Origin: Dehalococcoidales bacterium
Lineage (GTDB): Bacteria; Chloroflexota; Dehalococcoidia; Dehalococcoidales; RBG-16-60-22
Direction: 5' to 3'
DNA length: 14,759 nucleotides
NCBI GenBank assembly: GCA_026416775.1
Contig: JAOAEN010000009.1
Coordinates: 1 to 14,759 of the forward strand
Part shown: positions 6,617-12,827 of the stretch, piece by piece
How positions within the stretch are numbered: position 1 is the stretch's first letter
Layout of the letters: each line of letters opens with the position of its first letter
Translations under genes and position numbers: made by a program
Notes under the pieces: model-generated
Told to the model about the DNA's origin: nothing
The model's database searches: none
The model's input: only the letters and a program-made list of their open reading frames with translations

Positions 6617-6645
6617 ATTATACGGTCAGGAGATGGCCGTGTCAA
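6617..6645 (-). promoter_or_regulatory. Perfect consensus sigma-70 promoter of the pfk-FkbM-aldolase operon
   Basis: On the minus strand the sequence is TTGACA (6645-6640), a 17-bp spacer, then TATAAT (6622-6617), matching both hexamers and the optimal spacing exactly. The start of transcription is expected near 6609-6610, giving a leader of only about 9-10 nt (roughly ACGGGTGTT) before the ATG at 6600. There is therefore no room for a full Shine-Dalgarno, and translation may start in a near-leaderless manner. No operator is evident beyond the inverted repeat further upstream. Confidence 0.8.
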
Positions 6646-6693
6646 AAGAACGAGTTAGAACAGAGATGCTTAAGTCTATCTGAAATCTAAATT

Positions 6694-6750
6694 CTCTTCT
6701 CACTCAATCGAAAGCGCCAACCCGGTGGATGAGCCGATGTGAGAGGGGAG
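6694..6750. repeat. Imperfect inverted repeat in the divergent pfk/SWIM intergenic region
   Basis: The left arm CTCTTCTCACTCAATCG (6694-6710) pairs with the right arm CGATGTGAGAGGGGAG (6735-6750). CGAT/ATCG and GTGAG/CTCAC pair exactly; a 3-nt bulge (TCA) and several G-T pairs interrupt the rest. The 24-nt loop contains CCAACCCGGTGG. It lies between the two divergent promoters, outside both, so it could be a binding site or a relic. There is no T run, so it is not a terminator. Confidence 0.4.
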
Positions 6751-6811
6751 TAAGTTTGTGGCCTGGGAGACCGTCAAAATGCAAATGACTGGCAGAAACG
6801 TGGCCGGAGAT

Positions 6812-6840
6812 TTTACTTTTTTCTCCAATAACGGTAAAAT
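6812..6840 (+). promoter_or_regulatory. Promoter candidate for the SWIM-pyrF-DUF951 genes
   Basis: TTTACT (6812-6817), a 17-bp spacer and TAAAAT (6835-6840) match the -35 at four bases and the -10 at five. Transcription would start near 6847 and make a leader of about 100 nt before the SWIM-protein ATG. The leader contains a short ORF and a terminator-like hairpin. Identification is by consensus match only. Confidence 0.5.
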
Positions 6841-6849
6841 TATGGTGTT

Positions 6850-6900
6850 ATGAATGGGTTTGGGCTTGAGGGAGGCTGCACTTTTCGTGCTGCGAAATGA
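6850..6900 (+). CDS. Possible 16-residue leader peptide
   Basis: The short frame encodes MNGFGLEGGCTFRAAK and stops with TGA at 6898-6900, the base immediately before the 5' arm of the terminator-like hairpin. It starts about 3 nt after the predicted transcription start, so it would be read leaderless; no Shine-Dalgarno is present. Four of 16 residues are glycine, with no run of a single amino acid of the classic attenuator kind. A frame this short arises easily by chance, so the claim rests on the exact abutment with the hairpin. Confidence 0.25.
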   Translation: MNGFGLEGGCTFRAAK

Positions 6901-6936
6901 GGGCACCTGACCGTACAGGCAGGTGCCCTTTAGTTT
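6900..6936 (+). terminator. Terminator-like hairpin in the leader of the SWIM-pyrF genes (possible attenuator)
   Basis: GGGCACCTG (6901-6909) pairs perfectly with CAGGTGCCC (6920-6928) around a 10-nt loop. An extra A-T pair closes the base (6900/6929), and TTTAGTTT follows (6929-6936). The next base starts the GGAGGAGGT ribosome site of the SWIM gene (6937-6945). No plus-strand gene upstream needs a terminator here, since the gene to the left is on the minus strand. An attenuator or a block to stray transcription fits best. Confidence 0.55.
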
Positions 6937-6949
6937 GGAGGAGGTAGCC

Positions 6950-7213
6950 ATGATGCCATCAAGTCTTATCGGGAAAATTGAGAAGGCCAACCGCTATGCC
7001 CAGGAGAAGGACAGGGTGAGGTTTTATGAGCTTGCGGTGAAGTTCCGCGGCGAAAACAGCGAGTATGATGTCAGTTACCGTGATGGCAGATGGCAGTGCA
7101 GTTGCAGTTTCTTCGCCAAATGGGGGCTATGCAGTCATACCATGGCGATGGAAAAGATCCTTACGGACATGCTACCTCCCGAGGCGTTGACGTCTTCAGG
7201 TAGCGGGATGTAG
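6950..7213 (+). CDS. Small SWIM zinc-finger protein
   Basis: This 87-residue protein consists of a short N-terminal helix (IEKANRYAQEKDRVRFYELAV, roughly 10-30), a beta region (EYDVSYRDGRWQCSC) and the SWIM motif CxC-x8-CxH: Cys50, Cys52, Cys61 and His63 in CSCSFFAKWGLCSHTMAME. SWIM fingers chelate zinc and contact DNA or proteins; what this stand-alone version does is not known. ATG at 6950 (or 6953, since two ATGs are adjacent) follows the very strong ribosome site GGAGGAGGT at 6937-6945. An earlier in-frame ATG at 6923 lies inside the terminator hairpin and was rejected. pyrF follows 24 bp after the stop, probably on the same transcript. Confidence 0.85.
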   Translation: MMPSSLIGKIEKANRYAQEKDRVRFYELAVKFRGENSEYDVSYRDGRWQCSCSFFAKWGLCSHTMAMEKILTDMLPPEALTSSGSGM

Positions 7214-7237
7214 TTTTCCGGTGGTATTGCTGAAGCC

Positions 7238-8059
7238 ATGAACTTTCTGGAAAAGCTGGAGGCGGCGATTGTCCGTAGTCACAGTCTTCTCTGTGTGGGG
7301 CTTGACCCCGACCCGGCACTCATGCCCTGGGGTAAAAGCATCGCGGACTTCAACCGGGCGATCGTTGAGGCAACGGCGGATCTTGTCTGCGCTTACAAGC
7401 CGAACATCGCTTTCTACGAGGCACAGGGAACCGACGGGCTAAAAGCCCTTGAAGAGACGAGGAAGTTTATCCCCGATGGTATCCCGGTGATTCTTGATGC
7501 CAAGCGGGGTGACATCGGTAATACCGCCCGGGCGTATGCACAGTCTCTTTTTGATTACTTCGGTGCCGATGCCGTTACTGTGAACCCCTACCTCGGCTAT
7601 GATGCCCTTGAGCCGTTTTTTGAGCGCCGCGACCGCGGCGTCTTTGTCCTCTGCCGTACTTCCAACCGGGGAGCGGCGGACTTTCAATCGCTTATCGTTG
7701 CAGATGGCGGGAAAAGGCTTTTTGAGGTCGTGGCGGCAAGGGTGGCGGAATGGAACCGGCACGGCAACCTCGGGCTGGTGATGGGGGCGACCTATCCCGA
7801 GGAGCTGAAGATGATAAGACAGAAGTATCCCGAGATACCTCTGCTCATCCCGGGGGTGGGGGCTCAGGGGGGCGAGCTTGAACTGGTGGTGAAGTACGGG
7901 ATGGACATGGCAAAACGACGGACGATTATCAATTCATCGCGGCAGGTCCTCTATGCATCGAGCGGGGATGACTTTGCTCTGGCGGCACGGCGGGCAGCCG
8001 GGGAACTGAGGGATAAAATCAACCGTATTCTTTCCGGTATGGAAGGTGATTCTTTCTAA
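7238..8059 (+). CDS. pyrF: Orotidine 5'-phosphate decarboxylase, type 2
   Basis: PyrF decarboxylates OMP to UMP, the last step of de novo pyrimidine synthesis, in the cytoplasm. At 273 residues it matches the longer type 2 subfamily (about 270-300) rather than the E. coli form. Visible are LLCVGLDPDP (17-26), the substrate Lys54 in YKPNIAFYEAQG, and the catalytic Asp-x-Lys-x-x-Asp in ILDAKRGDIGNTA (Asp87, Lys89, Asp92). TVNPYLGYDALEPFF and the phosphate-binding IPGVGAQGGE follow. The ribosome site is poor (GGTGGT about 12 bp before the ATG), so translation may be coupled to the SWIM gene 24 bp upstream. Its stop TAA abuts the ATG of the next gene with no gap. No other pyrimidine gene is in the window. 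Confidence 0.95.
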   Translation: MNFLEKLEAAIVRSHSLLCVGLDPDPALMPWGKSIADFNRAIVEATADLVCAYKPNIAFYEAQGTDGLKALEETRKFIPDGIPVILDAKRGDIGNTARAYAQSLFDYFGADAVTVNPYLGYDALEPFFERRDRGVFVLCRTSNRGAADFQSLIVADGGKRLFEVVAARVAEWNRHGNLGLVMGATYPEELKMIRQKYPEIPLLIPGVGAQGGELELVVKYGMDMAKRRTIINSSRQVLYASSGDDFALAARRAAGELRDKINRILSGMEGDSF

Positions 8060-8248
8060 ATGCGGGAAATCAGGCTGGGCGATATCGTCAGATTGAACAA
8101 GAAGCACCCGTGCGGCGGCGACCGCTGGGAGGTGGTGCGGCTGGGGGCAGATATCGGCGTAAGGTGCCTCACTTGCGGCAGACGTGTGCTTCTGGCAAGG
8201 TCTGCCCTGGAGCGGCGCATCAGGGGAAAAACTGCCCCCGGAGCATAA
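8060..8248 (+). CDS. DUF951-like small protein
   Basis: This 62-residue protein starts [20 protein letters not shown], then [19 protein letters not shown], with a basic tail. The pattern LGDIVxxxKxHPCGxxxWxVxRxGADIxxxCxxCGxxVxLxRxxxExR is the one I know for DUF951. Cys18 (in HPCGG), Cys36 and Cys39 (CLTC), with His16, could bind zinc. Function is unknown; members are small and often sit beside housekeeping genes in Gram-positive bacteria. The ATG immediately follows the pyrF stop (TAAATG), with GGAAGGTGA (8041-8049) inside pyrF as ribosome site. That makes it the last gene of the SWIM-pyrF transcript. Confidence 0.87.
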   Translation: MREIRLGDIVRLNKKHPCGGDRWEVVRLGADIGVRCLTCGRRVLLARSALERRIRGKTAPGA

Positions 8249-8336
8249 AAAACAAAAACCCTGTCTTATTTGCTTGCTCTGCCTGTTCATCTCTCACAAA
8301 GGTTTTTTTGCAGGCGGATCCCCATTGGAACATGTC
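8249..8336. other. AT-rich gap between convergent genes, possible weak bidirectional termination region
   Basis: The gap holds AAAAACC (8254-8260) and GGTTTTTTT (8301-8309), an inverted repeat with a loop of about 40 nt, plus GCCTG/CAGGC arms (8281-8285 and 8311-8315). The two repeats interleave rather than nest, so no single convincing terminator hairpin forms. The A and T runs flanking the gap could still help transcripts from both sides end here. Confidence 0.3.
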
Positions 8337-9107
8337 CTAAGGGATGGTGAATGGTGGCTCGCCAGCAAGCGAGGCGAGGAGTTTTTCAGCGGCGACTTCC
8401 TGGGCTTCGGTGCCGCTGATGAGAAGGCGGATGCTGCCTTCTGCCCCTGCCACCCCGCCGGCAGCAAGAAGCTCGGCATCAACCCCGGTGAGGAGCCTGA
8501 GCGCCTCAAGTTCGGTGAAGACCTCTCCCGGCACGGGCAGGAGGCGCATTCCCTGAGAACCCGGTGAGTTTACCTTCAGGGCAAGGGCGTCAAGGTCGCC
8601 GTCGATGCGTTTTTCCAGCCCAACGGCGATGATGAGGCGCACACGCCTGCCCACCACCGCCGGCAGTATCGCGGCGATGGTGCCACCTTCATGATGCCCG
8701 ACGAGGATGGCGGCACGGCGGTGTTTCAGGTCAAGGGCATTGGCTCCCTTGATGACGATATCTCCTTCCCTGAGCTCAGAAGCCACGTCGTTCACCGTTT
8801 TGCCCCTGAGCCAGGTGCCGTCCCTGATCACCACGTCGCCGGGAAAATGTGCCTGCTCGGCGAGCCTTCCGGCAGCGTTGACCCTGTAGGCCGGCGGTAG
8901 CGTGATACCGCGGTAGAACCCCTGCCTTGAGAAGTTATTCCTTTCGCCGATGAGCTCAAGTATTTCCTCGGCGATGCAGGAACCGGTGGTGCCGGCGACA
9001 ATGACCAGTGTTCCCTTCCTGAGGGTGTCCTTCACGGCGGCGCTTGCGGCAAGGGCGCGGGCAATCAGCCTTTTACCGGCGGCAACGGTGAGCACAAACT
9101 GTCTCAT
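8337..9107 (-). CDS. Uncharacterised 256-residue alpha/beta protein downstream of proS
   Basis: I do not recognise a named family. The protein is cytoplasmic, with no signal peptide or transmembrane stretch. A hydrophobic strand with a small-residue turn, TLVIVAGTTGSCIAEEIL (33-50), looks like a nucleotide- or phosphate-binding loop followed by a helix. Further blocks are GDVVIRDGTWL (90-100), GDIVIKGANALD (115-126), AAILVGHHEGGTIAAILPAVVG (132-153, with His138-His139-Glu140), RLIIAVGLEKRI and a C-terminal Ala/Leu/Glu-rich alpha/beta domain. The GANALD and HHEGGT segments faintly recall NagB/RpiA/LUD-type folds, a weak resemblance only. The ATG has a good GGAGGT site 6 bp upstream, and the gene lies 39 bp after proS on the same strand, likely the last gene of that cluster. 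It converges with the DUF951-like gene. Confidence 0.8.
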   Translation of the reverse strand: MRQFVLTVAAGKRLIARALAASAAVKDTLRKGTLVIVAGTTGSCIAEEILELIGERNNFSRQGFYRGITLPPAYRVNAAGRLAEQAHFPGDVVIRDGTWLRGKTVNDVASELREGDIVIKGANALDLKHRRAAILVGHHEGGTIAAILPAVVGRRVRLIIAVGLEKRIDGDLDALALKVNSPGSQGMRLLPVPGEVFTELEALRLLTGVDAELLAAGGVAGAEGSIRLLISGTEAQEVAAEKLLASLAGEPPFTIP

Positions 9108-9146
9108 TTCAATACCTCCAGATTACCGGGTTGGGGTACCATCAGT

Positions 9147-10844
9147 TCAGGCGGAGATGAGGCCTCTGAGCCTTGTCACGACCTCGGTGAGCTTCACGAT
9201 TTCGGCGTCCTTTTCGGTGCGTTTCTTCAGTTCCACGCCTTCCTTTTCCAGCGTGCGCGGGCTTACCGTCAGGCGGAAGGGGATGCCGAGGAGGTCGGCA
9301 TCGTTGAACTTGACCCCGGCGGACTCTTCCCGGTCGTCGTAAATCACCTCAATACCGCCTGCTTCCAGCTCGTGGTAGAGCTTTTCGGCAACCTCGGTGA
9401 CCCTGCTGCCCTCGCGGAAGAGCGGGCAAAGATAGACGTGGTATGGGGCAATTGAAAGCGGCCAGACGATGCCCTTTTCGTCGTGGTTGTATTCCCCCAC
9501 CGCCGCCATGAGCCGCCCCAGCCCCAGCCCGTAGCAGCCCATGACAGTCGGGCGGGTCTCGCCCTTTTCATCGATGAAGCTTGCCCCGAACTTAGCGCTG
9601 TAAATCGTTCCCAGCTTGAAGACATGCCCCACCTCGATCCCCCGCGTGGCCCTGAGGGTGCCGCCGCATCTCGTGCACCTGTCCCCGGCGCGGGCGGTGG
9701 CAATATCCGCCACGATATCCGCGGTAAAATCGCGCGGGTAGTTGACGTTCTTGAGGTGCGTGTCCGGTTTATTGGCACCGGCAACGAAGTTTGTCCCCGT
9801 GGTGACCGAATCATCGGCAACGACCCTGAAACCTTTAAGCCCCACCGGTGAGGCGGCCCCGGCAACAATCCCGGCACCGGTGACCTCGGCTTCCGTTGCC
9901 ATGCGCAGTTCCGTGGCATGGAGCTGGTTCTTGAGTTTCACCTCGTTGATCGTGAGGTCGCCACGGATCACGGCAAAGACAAGTGCGCCATCGGCAACGT
10001 AGAAGACAGCCTTGAGGGTGCGGTTTGCCGGTATCCCGAGGTAGCCGGCGACCTCCTCAATGGTACCCATGCCCGGCGTGGCAACCTCGACCACGGGGAG
10101 CGGCTCGCTGCCCCCGATCTGTCCTTTGACGGCTACCGCCTTTTCCATGTTGGCAGCATAGCGACAGTCCGGGCAGTAGATAATCTCGTCCTCGCCGCTT
10201 TCGGTGATTGCCATGAACTCGCGCGAGTCCTTGCCGCCGATGGCACCGCTATCCGCCTCCACCAGCATCACGGGTAGCCCGCAGCGCCGGTAGATGTTCT
10301 CGTAGGCCTGTACCATCTTCTGGTAGCTTATCTCAAGACCGGCTTCATCGGTATCAAAGCTGTAGAGGTCCTTCATGGCGAACTCGCGCACCCGGATAAG
10401 CCCACCGCGGGGGCGCGGCTCGTCGCGGAACTTGGTCTGGATCTGGTAGAGGAGCAGGGGAAGGTCGCGGTAGCTCTTGACATAACGGCTGGCAAGGTGG
10501 GTGATGACCTCCTCGTGAGTGGGGCCGAGTGCCAGCGCATGCTCTCTGCGGTCGTAGAGGGTGAAGAGCACCCTGCCCATGGACTGGGCGCGCCCGGACT
10601 GCTGCCAGAGCTCAAGAGGCTGGAGCACCGGCATGTGTAACTCCTGCCCGCCGGCTCTGTTCATCTCATCGCGGACGATGCCCTCAATCTTCCTGAGCAC
10701 GCGGTAGCCGAGAGGAAGGTAGGAATAGATGCCTGAGGCAAGCTGGCTGATCATACCTGCCCGTAGTAAGAGCTGGTGGGAGATGGTATCGGCATCCGCG
10801 GGCACTTCTCTTATCGTCTTCCCGAAAAGCTTTGAAACGCGCAC
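9147..10844 (-). CDS. proS: Prolyl-tRNA synthetase, bacterial type with editing domain
   Basis: ProRS charges tRNA-Pro with proline. The length of 565 residues is normal for the bacterial type. Class II motif 1 lies in the region LASGIYSYLPLGYRVLRKIE (35-54). The TxE loop ALGPTHEEV (105-113), motif 2 FRDEPRPRGGLIRVREFAMKD (139-159) and motif 3 YGLGLGRLMAAVGE (438-451) are all clear. Between about 235 and 385 lies the YbaK-like INS domain that hydrolyses mischarged Ala-tRNA-Pro (with FxVxRGDLTINEVKL). CPDC (224-227) and CTRC (390-393) flank the insertion and resemble a zinc knuckle. The C-terminal anticodon-binding domain starts near 465 (APYHVYLCPLF). The start is GTG at 10844 with AAAAGGAGT about 5 bp upstream. 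It lies 29 bp after the lipoprotein gene. Confidence 0.97.
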   Translation of the reverse strand: MRVSKLFGKTIREVPADADTISHQLLLRAGMISQLASGIYSYLPLGYRVLRKIEGIVRDEMNRAGGQELHMPVLQPLELWQQSGRAQSMGRVLFTLYDRREHALALGPTHEEVITHLASRYVKSYRDLPLLLYQIQTKFRDEPRPRGGLIRVREFAMKDLYSFDTDEAGLEISYQKMVQAYENIYRRCGLPVMLVEADSGAIGGKDSREFMAITESGEDEIIYCPDCRYAANMEKAVAVKGQIGGSEPLPVVEVATPGMGTIEEVAGYLGIPANRTLKAVFYVADGALVFAVIRGDLTINEVKLKNQLHATELRMATEAEVTGAGIVAGAASPVGLKGFRVVADDSVTTGTNFVAGANKPDTHLKNVNYPRDFTADIVADIATARAGDRCTRCGGTLRATRGIEVGHVFKLGTIYSAKFGASFIDEKGETRPTVMGCYGLGLGRLMAAVGEYNHDEKGIVWPLSIAPYHVYLCPLFREGSRVTEVAEKLYHELEAGGIEVIYDDREESAGVKFNDADLLGIPFRLTVSPRTLEKEGVELKKRTEKDAEIVKLTEVVTRLRGLISA

Positions 10845-10873
10845 GTCGGACTCCTTTTATTTACAGACCGGGA

Positions 10874-11704
10874 CTACATCTTCATCGGTGTTGCCAGGCT
10901 CTCAAGCCGGCCCCTGAGGTCAAGCAGGTCAGCTTCCTGCTGCTCTTTCAGTTCCTTGAGTTTTTCGTAGACGGCATAGTACCTGTCGGCTTCTGCCTGA
11001 GAGGTTGAACGGTTGTACCGGTCAATTGCCTCGTTGAGCTCCTGGATGAGGTTGTTCAGTATGCCCACCCGCACATTGTATTCCTTCCGCAGCTCGTTTT
11101 CTGCCTTTAACCCCGCTGGGTTGTTGTAGGTCCAGCCGCGGTAGTAGAGCGGGTTCTGGCTGTAAGGCACGGAATAGCCGGCGGTGGTCTCCAGGGCCAG
11201 ATACTGACCCGGGCCGATCTCGGCAAGCACCCAGGCATGGTTGGACTGGATGATATCGGTAATCGCAACATCTCTGTTACCCACCATGATAATGGAACTG
11301 ACCCCGGCAGCCTTGAGCATGTTCCAGACCTCGGATGCCATGTCCGAGCAGACAAAGAGGTCATAGCTGGAATAGACATGGGTCTCGTGGTAGTAACGGA
11401 CGATCTTTTCGGCGGTCTCGGCGGGTGTGGCGCCGGTGAGCTCGTAGCGCGCCTTGAGGTCGGCGACCTCCTTTTCAAGGGCGGCGACCCTTGAACGGGC
11501 ATTCTCTAGCTGGGTTTCAAGCTGTGTTTTTTCCTGTTTGAGGCTTTCGTACCGGCTGAGGAGGTCCGAGTATTTCCCCTGGAGGTCCTGCAGGCTGGCG
11601 ACGGCCTGATCGTAGGTCTCCTTGGGGATGCCGCTTGTGCAGCCGGTGAAAAACACCGCAAGCATGAGCAGACTTGCAAGCAGGCTAAAAATGGCTTTCT
11701 TCAT
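10874..11704 (-). CDS. Lipoprotein with coiled coil and transglutaminase-like domain
   Basis: The 276-residue product begins with a lipoprotein signal, MKKAIFSLLASLLMLAVFFT followed by GCTS, with the lipidated Cys22. A coiled coil follows at about 29-88 (YDQAVASLQDLQGKYSDLLS, then RYESLKQEKTQLETQLENAR and more heptads). Residues 95-175 look like a transglutaminase-like cysteine-protease fold: Cys119 in FVCSDMASEVWNML, His156 in SNHAWVLAEIGPGQ and Glu172 in YLALETT, where the usual third residue is Asp. A second helical coil (200-268) ends the protein. It would sit outside the membrane, perhaps bound to cell surface or envelope polymers. The ATG has AAGGAG 7 bp upstream; ispG is 73 bp upstream and proS 29 bp downstream. 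Whether it acts as protease, amidase or only as a binding domain is open. Confidence 0.82.
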   Translation of the reverse strand: MKKAIFSLLASLLMLAVFFTGCTSGIPKETYDQAVASLQDLQGKYSDLLSRYESLKQEKTQLETQLENARSRVAALEKEVADLKARYELTGATPAETAEKIVRYYHETHVYSSYDLFVCSDMASEVWNMLKAAGVSSIIMVGNRDVAITDIIQSNHAWVLAEIGPGQYLALETTAGYSVPYSQNPLYYRGWTYNNPAGLKAENELRKEYNVRVGILNNLIQELNEAIDRYNRSTSQAEADRYYAVYEKLKELKEQQEADLLDLRGRLESLATPMKM

Positions 11705-11777
11705 CGTAGCTCCTTACCTGGCTTAAATTTTGCCAGAAATATTCTGCCGGGAGATGGGGGACTTACAGTAGCTGCTT

Positions 11778-12827
11778 TCAGAGCATTTCTATTTCCTTCA
11801 TGAGCGCGGTGATATAGTCTTTTTCTTCCACCACTGCCACCTTTTCCCCGCGCCTGAAAATCACGCCTTTACCCTTACCGCAGGCGATGCCGACATCGGC
11901 ATCCTTCGCCTCGCCGGGACCGTTCACTACACAGCCCATCACCGCCACCCGGACCGGCTTGTCCAGCGCGGCAAGCCTCTTCTCCACCTCCTTTGCTAAT
12001 TTTAACACGTTGGCTTCGGTACGGCCACAGGCAGGGCAGCTCACCAGCACCGGTCCCCGGCGGCGCAGGTCAAGGCTTTTCAGTATCTCGTAGGCGGCGA
12101 TGACCTCGTGCCGCGGGTGTGCGGTAAGTGACACGCGGATTGTGTCACCGATGCCGAGCCACAGCAGCGTACCGATCCCCACAGCGCTGCGGATGACCCC
12201 GGTGCGGGGTAGTCCCGCCTCGGTGATGCCCAGGTGCAGAGGGTAGGGTATCCTTGCGGCAATCAGGCGGTAGGCTTCAATCGTGGGGGGGACATCGGAA
12301 GCCTTGAGGGACACTTTGATGAGGTCAAACCCGAGGTTTTCCAGAAGCGATACCTGCTCCATAGCGGCGGTAACCATGGCCTCGGCGACATTGCCCGTCC
12401 CGCTCAGGTGCCTCGGTAGGCTTCCCGCATTTACCCCGATGCGTATCGGGACCTCTCTTTCCTTTGCCGCAAGGACGACCTTCCTGATCTTGTCCGCTTC
12501 GCCGATGTTACCGGGGTTGAGGCGCAGTCCGTCAACTCCTGCCCTGAGGGCGGCAAGGGCAAGCCGGAAGTCAAAATGGATATCGGCGATGAGGGGTATC
12601 CTGACCTTTCTCTTTATTTCGCCGAGGGCCTGTGCCGCTTCTTCATCGGGTACCGCCAGGCGCACGAGTTCACATCCCGCATCCTCAAGCTCTTTTATCT
12701 GGCGGATGGTGGCGCGGATATTGCGGGTATCGGTCTTCGTCATGGACTGCACCACGATAGGGGCACCACCACCGATGGTAACTCCTCCCACCCTGATCGC
12801 CTTGCTGATGCGTCTCGGGTTCATCAT
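11778..12827 (-). CDS. ispG: 4-hydroxy-3-methylbut-2-enyl-diphosphate synthase
   Basis: IspG (GcpE) reductively converts MEcPP to HMBPP in the MEP isoprenoid pathway, using a 4Fe-4S cluster. The 349-residue length fits the short bacterial form without the plant-type insert. Landmarks are VQSMTKTDT (26-34), the barrel segments IPLIADIHFDFRLAL (77-91), GLRLNPGNIG (100-109), IRIGVNAGSL (128-137) and LHLGITEAG (197-205). The cluster ligands are Cys264 and Cys267 (VSCPACGRTE) and Cys299, plus Glu306 in MGCVVNGPGEAKDADVG. The ATG at 12827 overlaps the rseP stop by 4 bp (ATGA), and GGAGGT sits about 11 bp upstream inside rseP. dxr, an earlier step of the same pathway, is two genes upstream. Confidence 0.97.
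   Translation of the reverse strand: MMNPRRISKAIRVGGVTIGGGAPIVVQSMTKTDTRNIRATIRQIKELEDAGCELVRLAVPDEEAAQALGEIKRKVRIPLIADIHFDFRLALAALRAGVDGLRLNPGNIGEADKIRKVVLAAKEREVPIRIGVNAGSLPRHLSGTGNVAEAMVTAAMEQVSLLENLGFDLIKVSLKASDVPPTIEAYRLIAARIPYPLHLGITEAGLPRTGVIRSAVGIGTLLWLGIGDTIRVSLTAHPRHEVIAAYEILKSLDLRRRGPVLVSCPACGRTEANVLKLAKEVEKRLAALDKPVRVAVMGCVVNGPGEAKDADVGIACGKGKGVIFRRGEKVAVVEEKDYITALMKEIEML

Noticed and set aside
6601..6645. Upstream ATG start for phosphofructokinase giving 15 extra residues
   Set aside because: The ATG lies in the -35 hexamer of a perfect promoter, and the extra residues precede the conserved N-terminal strand.
6700..6990. Minus-strand 96-codon frame across the pfk/SWIM intergenic region
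   Set aside because: It overlaps the opposing promoter, the terminator-like hairpin, the strong ribosome site and the start of the SWIM gene. Its composition differs from neighbouring genes and no family is recognised.
11718..11736. CTGGC/GCCAG hairpin upstream of the lipoprotein gene
   Set aside because: Five pairs with a 9-nt AT loop and no T run on either strand, sitting just before a ribosome site. Not a terminator, and no riboswitch class is recognisable.
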